Positions 32,992 to 41,104 are shown, counted from the stretch's first letter. The stretch is 43,623 nucleotides of DNA from JBPYFK01 sp051984675 (GCA_051984675.1 JBPYFK010000002.1:1-43623); one strand, 5' to 3'. Notes: generated from the sequence alone by a model not told the origin. Numbers and translations: made by a program.

Positions 32992-33021
32992 ACTACAGCG
33001 GATCGGCAGCGCACACGTCAA
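32992..33021 (-). promoter_or_regulatory. promoter of the minus-strand LuxR/NB-ARC gene, probably leaderless
   Basis: On the minus strand TTGACG (complement of 33016-33021) and TGTAGT (complement of 32992-32997) are 18 bases apart, and GTG 32982 starts about nine bases after the -10. No Shine-Dalgarno is present, which fits a leaderless message. Confidence 0.55.
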
Positions 33022-33097
33022 GCGTTTCGTAACGCATGATGCGAGTGAGGTGCCTGGCTCGTTTCGTGCCCGTGAGCGTCGGCAGGAACACCGTGTC

Positions 33098-33544
33098 TCA
33101 TGTGGACCTTCTGGTGACCGTTGGATCAGCGCGGGCGGGGGTTGGAGACGATGGTCGCAGCCGGTCGAGGTCGGCGCGTACCCGTTGGATTCGCGTCTGG
33201 ACCTCGGTGAAACCGGCCGCGTGGTTGTTCTGAAACAGCTCCGAGCGGACGTTCGGGACCTGCCCCGCGGTGCGCTGGTCAGCGGCTTCCCTGGGCCGGC
33301 TGTCTTCGGCCTGCCGGGACGCGGCGGCGAACTCCCCGTTCGGTCGTGCCGGCACGATGTGGTCGAGGGCCGTCTCGGCGGGGGCGGCGGGCGGTGCGTT
33401 GTCCGCTTCCCCCGGTCGGCTGCCTCGCCGACGATGAGCACGCGTGATCAGCGGCCAGAAGAACACCGTCGCACCCGCGCAGCCCGCTCCGAAGGTCAGA
33501 AACGGCAGGCTAGCCGAGAACACCGGTGAATGTGCGAGCAGCAC
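33098..33544 (-). CDS. small single-pass membrane protein downstream of the DivIVA-like gene
   Basis: A 148-residue protein of unknown family. The first 35 residues contain one hydrophobic segment (FSASLPFLTFGAGCAGATVFFWPLI) followed by basic residues THRRRGS-like (RAHRRRGSR), so the long polar remainder should be cytoplasmic. That part is rich in Ala, Pro, Arg and Glu; the last 50 residues, from FTEVQTRIQRVRADLDRLR, look helical and may form a short coiled coil. GTG 33544 is preceded by GGGAGA at the right spacing, and the gene starts 12 bases after the DivIVA-like stop, so the two are co-expressed. A membrane anchor for the coiled-coil partner is a reasonable guess only. Confidence 0.72.
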   Translation of the reverse strand: MLLAHSPVFSASLPFLTFGAGCAGATVFFWPLITRAHRRRGSRPGEADNAPPAAPAETALDHIVPARPNGEFAAASRQAEDSRPREAADQRTAGQVPNVRSELFQNNHAAGFTEVQTRIQRVRADLDRLRPSSPTPARADPTVTRRST

Positions 33545-33556
33545 AGCCGTCTCCCA

Positions 33557-34384
33557 TCAGTTCCGCCGCACTGTGCCGGGCACGGCGACGTCCGGTTCTC
33601 GCGCGGCTGGGCCGTTGTGCATCACCGTCACGGATTCCCGGATCACGGCGCTGGCCTGGTCCAACATGGACAGCGCCCGCGACTGGAGTTCGGTCAGCTG
33701 CGTGCGTTGCCGGTTGGTTTCCTCCAGGACGTCGAGTCGGAACTGCTCGGATGCGGCGTCGCGCTCGGCGCACTGGCGTTGCGTCTGGGCCAGCAGCTCG
33801 TCGGCTTCCTCCTGTGCGACGGTCACCGTCCGCTTGTACTCGGTGCGGATCACCTGCCGCAGACGCTGCTCCCGGTCGCGTAGTTCCCGCAGCTGCTGGG
33901 AGTGGTCGCGCTGGAGTTGCTCGCGCCGGGTCTCCATGTCGGCGGCCAGCTCGGCGCATTCAGCGCGCAGGGCCCGCGCTGTGCTCTCCGCGTCGTCGAT
34001 CAGCTCCCGGGCAGCGGTCTCGGCATGCCCGTGGGTGACCTCGGCCTGCCGCTTGGCCTGGTCGCGCAGTGACTGGATCTCGTCCTCCGCGATGGCCATC
34101 ATGTTCTGGACCCACTGCGCCGCGTGCGGCAGACCCGTGTTGGAGGACTCGATCTGTTTGAGCCTGTCCTGACACGCCACCAGCTCGTGCCGGGTCTCCT
34201 CGTACAACCGGCGAAGGTCCGCATTGAGCGCAACCGCCTCGTTGCGGTCCATCGTGACCATCTTGAGCTGGGCCTCGAGCAATTCGATGTGCTCAATGAC
34301 CTGGTTGCGGTTGAACCCGCGCAGCTGGATGTCGAACCCAGGACGCAGCGGGACCACGGTGTCCGGCGTGTCTTCAACGTCCAT
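33557..34384 (-). CDS. DivIVA-like coiled-coil protein
   Basis: A 275-residue, highly charged, almost entirely helical protein. The opening GFDIQLRGFNRNQVIEHIELLEAQL resembles the DivIVA N-terminal membrane-curvature domain (Wag31 family), and the rest is heptad-rich coiled coil from about residue 35 to 250 (for example AECAELAADMETRREQLQRD, REQRLRQVIRTEYKRTVTVAQEEADELLAQTQRQ). It ends in a disordered tail. Paralogues of this kind occur in actinomycetes beside the essential polar-growth protein and organise membrane-associated structures. GGAGGA stands before ATG 34384. The function of this copy is unknown; it is much larger than SepF-type partners and is not the cell-division wag31, which would sit near ftsZ. 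Confidence 0.8.
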   Translation of the reverse strand: MDVEDTPDTVVPLRPGFDIQLRGFNRNQVIEHIELLEAQLKMVTMDRNEAVALNADLRRLYEETRHELVACQDRLKQIESSNTGLPHAAQWVQNMMAIAEDEIQSLRDQAKRQAEVTHGHAETAARELIDDAESTARALRAECAELAADMETRREQLQRDHSQQLRELRDREQRLRQVIRTEYKRTVTVAQEEADELLAQTQRQCAERDAASEQFRLDVLEETNRQRTQLTELQSRALSMLDQASAVIRESVTVMHNGPAAREPDVAVPGTVRRN

Positions 34385-34451
34385 GATGGATGTCCTCCGA
34401 GGACGAGTGAACTGGCCGGGTCAGTCTGGTGATCCACCGAGAGGACTGGAA

Positions 34452-34534
34452 CCTACTTTCGTACGAATCGCGGGCACCAACTTTCGTCCGCCTCGGTCTC
34501 GTGCGCCCGGTCTCGTGCGCCCGGTCTCGGGCGG
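34452..34534. repeat. short direct and tandem repeats between the DUF1015 and DivIVA-like genes
   Basis: CCTACTTTCGT (34452-34462) and CCAACTTTCGT (34477-34487) are direct repeats 25 bases apart; on the minus strand they read ACGAAAGT(A/T)GG upstream of the DivIVA-like gene and could be regulator or sigma-factor sites. A second array, GGTCTCGTGCGCCC, occurs twice in tandem from 34495 with a partial third copy to 34534, near the DUF1015 stop codon. Confidence 0.6.
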
Positions 34535-34541
34535 TCGGAGG

Positions 34542-35654
34542 TCAGCCCAGCTCGCGGAGGAACAGTCCGGCACCAGGTTTGGGATCGAACCAGGTCGACT
34601 TGGCCGGCATGATCATGCCGGCGTCCGCGACCGCCATGATCTGCTCGATGCTGGGCGGATGGGGGAAGAAACGGATCGCCCGCTCCGATGCGCAACAGCA
34701 CGCTGCTGGCGCGCTGCCGTACAGGTCGATCAACGGAGGCAAGAGCCCTTCATCGAGTGCTACGGCGTCCAGTGAGGTCCGGATCGGGCGCGGTTCCCGA
34801 GGCGCGCGCAGGTGCACCCGGAAGTACCGGCTGGCGAGGCCCACGGTGATGATCCCCGGTCCCGGATTCGCGCATTCCGGGGAGTCGCACTCCTCCACCA
34901 GCGCTGCCACGGGCTGCGCGGCGAGGAGCTTCAGCACGTCGGCCGGCGACGTTCCCTCGGGGAGAGGAAGACACCGGTGGTAGCCCAGGATGCGCATCTC
35001 ATCGCTCGGGAAGAGGGCGGCCAGGGTGTACGCGCTCGGGTGCTCGCTGCCGAGGTGGCTGCGCCGGCTGGCGTAGAGTTGCGCGGAAACCATCCGGTGG
35101 TGGCCGTCGGCGATGTACATCGTGTCGATGTGGTTGATCTCGTCCCGGATGTCCCGCATACGACCCGGGTCGTGCCGGACCCAGACGGTGTGGGTGATCC
35201 CGTTGACGGTCCGGCACACATCCGGCGCATCCGCGGTGATCTCGGCGAGCAGTGCCCGCAGCCGGGAGCGGGAGGGGTGCGTCAGCATGACCGGCATCAG
35301 CTCGATCTCGGCGGCCTCGGTGAACTCCGCGAGCTGGTGGACCCGTTCTGGCCGGGTGGCCTCGTGACGGCGAATCCGGCCGTTGCGGTAGTCCGCGACC
35401 GAGGTTTCGACGACCACTCCGGTCTGCTGGTGTTGGCCGGCGGCCAACCGATACACCACCACCGCTGGTTCGGGGAGGTGCGTGTACTCCTCCCGGTCGA
35501 GGTGCTGGAGGATGTGAGCGGGATCGGGCTGCGGCTCGGTCTCGGGCCACCGCTGGCTGGTGATCATTGCTCGGGGCGCCCGGACGGTGATGCCCGCACC
35601 GCGGTCAGGAGTTGTGAGCGCCGTGAGCGCCTGCGGCGCGTGGGAGGCACTCAT
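34542..35654 (-). CDS. DUF1015 family protein
   Basis: A 370-residue DUF1015 protein. The family's diagnostic motif is present as MYIADGHHRMVSAQLYASRR, with EEYTHLPEPAVVVYRLA, GRIRRHEATRPERV and TVNGITHTVWV before it and FPSDEMRILGYHRCLP after it. The C-terminus has a run of cysteines in APAACCCASERAIRFFPHPPS, unusual for the family. ATG 35654 overlaps the TGA of the SerA-like gene by four bases, so its translation depends on that gene. DUF1015 and SerA-like genes are neighbours in several distant bacteria, which suggests a step in serine or phosphoserine metabolism; no activity can be assigned from sequence here. Confidence 0.9.
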   Translation of the reverse strand: MSASHAPQALTALTTPDRGAGITVRAPRAMITSQRWPETEPQPDPAHILQHLDREEYTHLPEPAVVVYRLAAGQHQQTGVVVETSVADYRNGRIRRHEATRPERVHQLAEFTEAAEIELMPVMLTHPSRSRLRALLAEITADAPDVCRTVNGITHTVWVRHDPGRMRDIRDEINHIDTMYIADGHHRMVSAQLYASRRSHLGSEHPSAYTLAALFPSDEMRILGYHRCLPLPEGTSPADVLKLLAAQPVAALVEECDSPECANPGPGIITVGLASRYFRVHLRAPREPRPIRTSLDAVALDEGLLPPLIDLYGSAPAACCCASERAIRFFPHPPSIEQIMAVADAGMIMPAKSTWFDPKPGAGLFLRELG

Positions 35655-36676
35655 GCGACACCGCCCGAGCGCAGCGGCGCGGCGACCTGACCCGGCTGCG
35701 AGGCGAGCACGGCGTCGTGGTTCACGCAGTGCAGCACCGTGCCCCCCGCGAACGCGTCGACCATCCGCGTGACCTCTGCGGCTACCGCCTGTTGCGCCTG
35801 CTCGGTGGAGGCCCCGATGTGATGCGTTCCGTAGACGTTCGGGTGCCTGGCCAGCCGGGAGTCGATGCTGCCGGTACTCGCGGCGGGTTCGTTGGCGAAC
35901 ACGTCGAGGCCTGCGCGCACGCCCTTGGACTCCATCGCCTCGATGAGCGCGTCTTCGTCGATGAGGTCGCCGCGCGAGGTGTTGAGGACGATCGTGCCCG
36001 GCTGCACGTGGGCGAGCAGTTCGCGATCCACCAGGTGCCGGGTGGCGTCGGTGGCGGGCACGTGCAACGAGAGGACGTCGCAGGTCCGCGCGAGTGTGTC
36101 GAGGTCGTCGACAAAGGTCATGCCGATCGCCTCGGCCTGATCGAGCGTCGCCTGGCCACGTCCCGGCTTGCTCACCGCGTACACCTGGGCTCCGAAGGCG
36201 GCGGCCCGCTGGGCGAACGCCAGCCCGATCTGTCCCAACCCGACGACGCCGACCCGGCGCCCGAGGATGCCCCGCGCCTGGGCGTAGCGCTTCTTGTCCC
36301 ACCGCCCGGCACGGAGATCGGTGACGTTGTCAGGGATGTTGCGGTCGAGGGCGAGCAGCAACGCGAAGGCGAGTTCGGCGACGGCGACCGCGTTGCGTCC
36401 GGGGACGTTGCAGACGGCGATCCCGAGGCGAGAAGCCTCGTCGCACTCGATGGTGTTGGTGCCGGAGCCCGCCCGGATCACCAGCCGCAGCGCGTCGGCG
36501 GCGTGCAGGGCGGCTGCCGAGACCCGGGTGCTGCGCACGATGAGGACGTCGCAACCGGCGATCCTGCTGGGCAACTGGTCGGCGGTGGTGTCCGGCTCGT
36601 AGACGCAGTCATGGCCACTGTCCGCCATCTCCAGCAGATACGCGCGGGGAAAGGTGTCGGCGACCAGGATCCTCAT
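35651..36676 (-). CDS. D-3-phosphoglycerate dehydrogenase-like 2-hydroxyacid dehydrogenase
   Basis: A 341-residue D-isomer-specific 2-hydroxyacid dehydrogenase. RAGSGTNTIECDEASRLGIAVCNVPG holds the substrate-binding segment, GILGRRVGVVGLGQIGLAFAQRAAAFG the NAD-binding loop, NTSRGDLIDEDALIEAM and DVFANEP the catalytic core, and THHIGASTEQAQ the catalytic His. It has no C-terminal ACT or intervening domain, so it is the short form of SerA and would lack serine feedback. ATG 36676 has AGGGAG about seven bases upstream. It is translationally coupled to DUF1015 downstream and has its own promoter with repeated sites. The housekeeping serA is probably elsewhere; the substrate may be another hydroxyacid. 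Confidence 0.9.
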   Translation of the reverse strand: MRILVADTFPRAYLLEMADSGHDCVYEPDTTADQLPSRIAGCDVLIVRSTRVSAAALHAADALRLVIRAGSGTNTIECDEASRLGIAVCNVPGRNAVAVAELAFALLLALDRNIPDNVTDLRAGRWDKKRYAQARGILGRRVGVVGLGQIGLAFAQRAAAFGAQVYAVSKPGRGQATLDQAEAIGMTFVDDLDTLARTCDVLSLHVPATDATRHLVDRELLAHVQPGTIVLNTSRGDLIDEDALIEAMESKGVRAGLDVFANEPAASTGSIDSRLARHPNVYGTHHIGASTEQAQQAVAAEVTRMVDAFAGGTVLHCVNHDAVLASQPGQVAAPLRSGGVA

Positions 36677-36718
36677 CAGCCACTCCCTTGAGGTTGGCCA
36701 GCGCCCAGCAGGCATCTG

Positions 36719-36752
36719 TTGCTTATTACGCACCCAATTGCTTATGGCGCAA
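36719..36752 (-). promoter_or_regulatory. promoter of the SerA-like/DUF1015 operon with repeated operator half-sites
   Basis: On the minus strand TTGCGC (complement of 36747-36752) and TAATAA (complement of 36723-36728) are 18 bases apart. TTGCTTAT occurs on the plus strand at 36719-36726 and 36738-36745, 19 bases apart and each followed by two bases and CGCA, and these copies overlap both promoter hexamers. The second copy is also an inverted repeat, TTGC-N7-GCAA. Confidence 0.65.
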
Positions 36753-36810
36753 TAGTGGCTGTGGCATCAGGCGACGTCAACACCCGATTTGGCGAGAAGA
36801 CTCGGATCTC

Positions 36811-36850
36811 ATGAGAAGGCCGCATGAGAAGGCCGCATGAGAAGGCGGGG
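36811..36850. repeat. 13-bp tandem repeat, three copies
   Basis: ATGAGAAGGCCGC occurs at 36811-36823 and 36824-36836, followed by a diverged third copy ATGAGAAGGCGGG. It lies between the ArfB gene stop and the SerA-like promoter, outside genes. Slippage could change its copy number; I see no regulatory role. Confidence 0.85.
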
Positions 36851-36868
36851 CCACGCGGTAGCGACACC

Positions 36869-37303
36869 TCAGTCGTCGTGGCGATCGTCACGACGCCGGT
36901 GTCGCTTGATCGTCGACCGGCGCTTCTTGCCCGCTAGCCGGCGCTCCTGCGAACCCTTCGTCGGCTTGGTCGCTCGGCGCTTCGGTGGCGGCGGCGCGAT
37001 CGCGCTGGCCAACAGGGCGGCCAGGCGCTCCCGCGCCGCCTGGCGGTTCGCGAGCTGACTGCGGTACTCCGAGGCCGAGACTGTGATCACGCCGTTGACC
37101 GTGCGGTTGCGCAGCCGCTGCAGCGCCCGTTGCCGCAGGTGCTCAGGCAGCGACGGGGAGCGGGCGAGATCAAGGGACAGCTCGACGCGCGAGTCCGTCG
37201 TGTTCACGCCCTGACCACCGGGACCGGAGGACCGCGAGAACCGCTCGGTGAGCTCCGCCGCTGGCAGTGTCCACCGCTCGGTTATGCGCAGGTCGTCGGT
37301 CAT
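36869..37303 (-). CDS. arfB: alternative ribosome-rescue peptidyl-tRNA hydrolase ArfB
   Basis: A 144-residue class I release-factor-like protein that frees ribosomes stalled on messages without a stop codon. The catalytic GGQ is at residues 29-31 in SSGPGGQGVNTTDSRVEL, and the basic C-terminal tail PPPPKRRATKPTKGSQERRLAGKKRR, which enters the empty mRNA channel, is present. The codon-recognition domains of true release factors are absent. ATG 37303 is preferred over an in-frame ATG six codons upstream, because the shorter form matches the family start. It stands alone on this strand, between the repeat and the flavoprotein gene. Confidence 0.95.
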   Translation of the reverse strand: MTDDLRITERWTLPAAELTERFSRSSGPGGQGVNTTDSRVELSLDLARSPSLPEHLRQRALQRLRNRTVNGVITVSASEYRSQLANRQAARERLAALLASAIAPPPPKRRATKPTKGSQERRLAGKKRRSTIKRHRRRDDRHDD

Positions 37304-37342
37304 GTGGTCAGGATGCCCCACCGCCCGCCGCCGCGTGGTGGA

Positions 37343-38801
37343 TTATGCGCTGTTCACCGACTGCGGGAAGGTGAGAATCCTCTCCGGGTCGTAGTGGCGG
37401 GCGACCTGGCGCAGCCTGGGCAGGTTGTCGCCGTAGTAGGCGGTTGCCCAGTCCCGCTGGCCCGGATCAAGGTAGTTGACGTAGGCCCCAGTGCCGACCA
37501 GCCGGGCCAACGCCTCCTGCACTCGGCTCAGAGTCTGCTCCGCCTCCGCGCGTCTCCCGGATCGCGCGGAGACATACACCTGCGCGCTGGCCCAGGGCTT
37601 GACGGTGCGGGAACGCGGTCGCGTCGGGCGCGACCCGGGACACGGCACCGCCCAGTCCGTCAAAGAGCAGGTCGGTGCCCCGCAGCCCGGTCACGACCCC
37701 GACCAGGTCCCCGGAATCGGGTACCGGACGGTTCAAGATCCGTGAGGACCCAGCGAAGCTCTCCTTCTCGCTGCTGCCGGCGAAGTAGCGCATCGCGTCC
37801 AAGTAGCTCTTGGGAGCTGCCTTCCGGGAGGTGGCCGGAACGCCTGCCCGCTTGACCAGCGCGTCCAGCATGGGCGACAGCGCGTCGGCCGGACCGACGA
37901 AGCAGCCGCCGATCCGGCACGACGGGGTCATACCGCCGGAGATCGCGCAGTTCGACCACAGCTCGTCCGGCGTTTCCGGCAACCAGTGCTGCCAGGCGTC
38001 GAACACGGCGGCGGCCGAACCGGTGGGGAAAGCGAGGGAGAAGACCGTGAGTCGCGGTGGTGCGGCAACGGTGGCGAACTCGAAGGACGTCACGACCCCG
38101 AAATTCCCACCACCGCCCCCGCGCAGGGCCCAGAACAGTTCCGGCTCGGAGTGTTCGGACGCCGCGCGGAGTCCACCGTCTACTGTGGCCACCGTAGCGG
38201 TCCGCACATGATCGCAGGTGAGCCCGAACTTCCGGGCGAGAACCCCGATTCCGCCGCCGAGGGTGAGGCCGGCGATGCCCACGCTCGGACACGAACCCGC
38301 GGGAAGGCAGCGGCCCGCCCGAGCGAGCGCGGTATACACGTCCGCCAGCCGGGCTCCGGGCCCGATCGATGCGGTCCCGTCCGGTCGCACCTGAATACCG
38401 TCCATTCCGCCGAGATCCGCCACCAGCCCGCGCTCGGGCGCGGAGTATCCGGCGTAACTGTGCCCGCCGCTTCGTGCGGCGAACGGAACACCGCTCTCAC
38501 GGGCCGTTGCCAGACACGCCTGGACGTCCTCCGGTCTGGTACACAACGCGATCGCGGCGGGACGGCGATCGGCGTAGACAAGGTTGAATGGTTGACGTGT
38601 CGCGTCGTATTCCGGGGAGTCCGGCAGTACGAGCCTGCCCGCCAGCTTTGTTCGCAAAGCGGCCCAGTCCGGCTTCCCGTCGCCCGCCACGTCCGCGACG
38701 CTGTCTACCGCTGCCATGGGGTCTCGTGAGCACGCCGCCAGCGTCGCCGTCACACTCGCTCCGGCTACGCGGAAGAATCCCCGCCTGTTGAGTGCAGTCA
38801 C
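37343..38801 (-). pseudogene. FAD-linked oxidase (berberine bridge enzyme type) with a one-base frameshift
   Basis: The product would be a secreted flavoprotein of about 485 residues. MTALNRRGFFRVAGAS...LAAC is a Tat signal with a lipobox Cys (C24). H114 in RSGGHSYAG and C171 in CPSVGIAGLTLGGGIG are the two FAD attachment residues of bicovalent enzymes. The first frame reads normally to VSRVAPDATAFPHR, then loses similarity; the expected C-terminus (AYVNYLDPGQRDWATAYYGDNLPRLRQV) continues in another frame. Removing one base from the CCC run at 37591-37593 (plus strand) joins them as FPHRQALASAQVYVSA. GGGAGG precedes GTG 38801. It is either inactivated or has a homopolymer sequencing error; oxidation of an alcohol or a polyketide is the usual activity. 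Confidence 0.85.
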
Positions 38802-39057
38802 ATCGCACCTCCCTGCTATCCCAGACGCAGGACCAGGAGGCGAGGTTGAGTCCACATGCGGAAACACCGGGACGAGTGCTCTACCAGGGGGCGACTGGCC
38901 TATGTGGACAATCGTGCAGCGAGTTTCGATGTCCACTGTGAGCGGGGACTTCACGTCATATCAGGACGACAACCCGGCGAAGAACTGGTCGGCAGCCACA
39001 CCGACCGATCCTGGTGAATGGTTGATCGTATACGGCGGCAGGGAATATTCCGTTCCG

Positions 39058-40470
39058 CTATGCGTCCCGACGTCCGCCGAGAGCTTCGCCGGCTGAGGCA
39101 GGTAGGCGTATCGCTTCTACCACTGCGACCACGATCATGCCGGCGACCACGAGGAAGGCGAACGGGTAGGCCGCCGAAAGACCAACAAGGTGGGCACCGG
39201 TCTGCAAGGCGAGCACACCCAACGCGACGCCCAAGCCCTGCGTGAGCTGTTGCAGGGTGGCCGCGAGCGTATTCGCCTGGGTCATCGTGGACTGTTCGAC
39301 GTCCGCGAAGGCGATGGTGTTGTAGGCGGTGAAACCGATCGACCGGAAGACGCCGCCGAGCAGCACGATCAGCGCGATGACGAAAGCCGGGGTCGCTCGG
39401 GTGAGCAGTGCGCATGCGGCGATGCAGACCACCGCGCAGACGGTCGCCACCAGAAGTACGCGACGGAACCCGAGTCGACGCAACATCGGCGTCGTGAACG
39501 GTTTGATTCCCAGGTTGCCGACGAACACGAACAGGACCATGGCACCGGCTTGGACCGGGCTCCAGCCGAAACGGTCCTGGAACATCAGGGGAAGCAGGAA
39601 CGGGACCGCGTTGACGGCCATGCGGAACAAGCCTCCGCCGGCGTGCGCGACCCGGAAGGTGCGGACACGCAGCACGCTGAGGTCCAACAGGGGGTTCGTC
39701 GCGCGGCGCAGGTGCCAGAAGGCAGTCACTGTTGCGAGCGCGCTGACCGTGGTGAAGGCGCCGACGCGTGTCCACGGCACGTGGAACGAGCCCGCGAGAG
39801 TCGCCGCGTAGACCAGGCATGCCAGCGCGACCGCGGAGAGCACGGCACCCCGGGCGTCGAAGGCGGCGTCGGCCCTTTTCGGCAGGCGAGGCATCACGCG
39901 AAAGCCGATGATCAGCGCAAGGGCGCCCAACGGCAGATTCACCAGGAAGATCCACTGCCAGGAGGCGTACGAGACGAGCAGACCACCGGCCAGTGGTGCC
40001 GCGATCGGGGCGAGCAGCGCGGGCCAGGTTAGGTAGGCGATGGCCCGGATCATGTCCGGTTTCGACGTGGTCCGCAGCACCACCAGCCGCCCGACCGGCA
40101 CCATCATCGCGCCGCCGACTGCTTGGACGACCCGCATGACCAGCAACGCCGTCAGGCTCGTGCAGGCCGCGCACAGCGCGGAAGCCGCCGTGAACACGAG
40201 AATCGCCGCCAGGAACGCCCGGTGCGCTCCCCACCGGTCCGCGACATGCCCGGAGAGCGGAATGAACACCGCCAGCGTCACGAGGTACGCGGTGACGCAG
40301 ACCCCGATGTCGGGGGAGGCGACGCCGAAAGACTGCGCCATGGCGGGCGCGGCAGTGGCGATGATCGTGCCGTCGAGGATCTCCATGAAGAAGGTACCGG
40401 CCACAAGTAGCGCCACTGCGCGGGGCAGTGGCGCTGGTGCTTGTGTTGGCACGGCGGCCGTCGTGGTCAC
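39058..40470 (-). CDS. MFS efflux transporter, DHA2-like
   Basis: A 470-residue exporter with about 14 hydrophobic segments. Helix 1 contains FFMEILDGTIIATAAPAMAQSFG, motif A follows as SGHVADRWGAHRAFLAAILVFTA, and helix 4 to 5 as RVVQAVGGAMMVPVGRLVVL. The C-terminal half has the usual GFTAYNTIAFADVEQSTMTQANTLAATLQQLTQGLGVALG. The GTG start at 40470 has no strong Shine-Dalgarno. It is probably multidrug or carries a metabolite of the adjacent flavoprotein; no regulator adjoins it. The 256 bases between its stop and the flavoprotein start hold only promoter-sized sequence and one copy of the dispersed palindrome near 38932. Confidence 0.9.
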   Translation of the reverse strand: MTTTAAVPTQAPAPLPRAVALLVAGTFFMEILDGTIIATAAPAMAQSFGVASPDIGVCVTAYLVTLAVFIPLSGHVADRWGAHRAFLAAILVFTAASALCAACTSLTALLVMRVVQAVGGAMMVPVGRLVVLRTTSKPDMIRAIAYLTWPALLAPIAAPLAGGLLVSYASWQWIFLVNLPLGALALIIGFRVMPRLPKRADAAFDARGAVLSAVALACLVYAATLAGSFHVPWTRVGAFTTVSALATVTAFWHLRRATNPLLDLSVLRVRTFRVAHAGGGLFRMAVNAVPFLLPLMFQDRFGWSPVQAGAMVLFVFVGNLGIKPFTTPMLRRLGFRRVLLVATVCAVVCIAACALLTRATPAFVIALIVLLGGVFRSIGFTAYNTIAFADVEQSTMTQANTLAATLQQLTQGLGVALGVLALQTGAHLVGLSAAYPFAFLVVAGMIVVAVVEAIRLPASAGEALGGRRDA

Positions 40471-41104
40471 GCCGCCGACCCTAGCCGGCTACCCGCGAGG
40501 CACGGGTGTCCGAGCGAGGTGGTGCGCGCGAACCGGTTACCAGCGGACTGGCTGGGCTGATCACCGGTTCGCACGACTTCCGATCGGCTCCACCGTCGGC
40601 GCTCGAAGGCCCTGTCGGTCGGGGGCAACGTCAGGACCTTGTTGCATTCGCATCCTATGGCGCACTCGCGAGTGATCACAACTATATCTCGATTATAGTA
40701 CGTATACTTTATCGTGATCATTTGGATATAGATCTCTTGGTGTACAGCGCGGGATTCGTGACGGGAAGTGACCGGTGCTCAACGGTTCGAGTACGGAGTT
40801 TCCTCCAGATCGGTTCAGCGCGAACGTGCATTGCGGCATAGGCCAATCGAAACGTGCGTTTGCGACAAACGGTGGCAATCTTCTTGCGGAAGCCTTCCTG
40901 CTGTCCATAGTGGATGGGGGAAGGGATGGCTTGCGGTGTGCGCCCCGCCTGTATGGCCGTCGGTGCCCAGCGTGGATTGATCACGATTATTCCACGGCGC
41001 CGTTACCAAATCGCGTCTTCGCCAGTGTTTGGAGATCAGTTCCGCGGGTGATCCTCGCCCGCTAGGGTCCGATACCCACACGGGGCCGGACGAGGAGGAT
41101 CGCG
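40471..41104. other. gene-free stretch with an AT-rich core
   Basis: No open frame in these 634 bases resembles a known protein or has convincing codon bias. The core from about 40676 to 40745 is roughly two-thirds A+T in otherwise GC-rich DNA and contains GTGATCAC (40672-40679), TACGTA and GTATAC, plus CTATATC (40682-40688) facing GATATAG (40735-40741). One exact copy of the dispersed palindrome TCCAYWRTGGA is at 40904-40914. The right end carries the promoter region and ribosome binding site (GAGGAGG) of the APC permease. Long upstream control region or decayed insertion are both possible. Confidence 0.5.

Noticed and set aside
33016..33540. Plus-strand frames in the region of the small membrane gene
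   Set aside because: They are antisense to the GTG 33544 gene, which has a good ribosome binding site and a membrane helix, and they have no similarity to known proteins.
34542..36302. Long minus-strand frame continuing upstream of DUF1015 through the SerA-like gene
   Set aside because: The part upstream of 35654 is out of frame with the well-supported dehydrogenase and has a shadow-type composition; ATG 35654 with the ATGA overlap is the better start.
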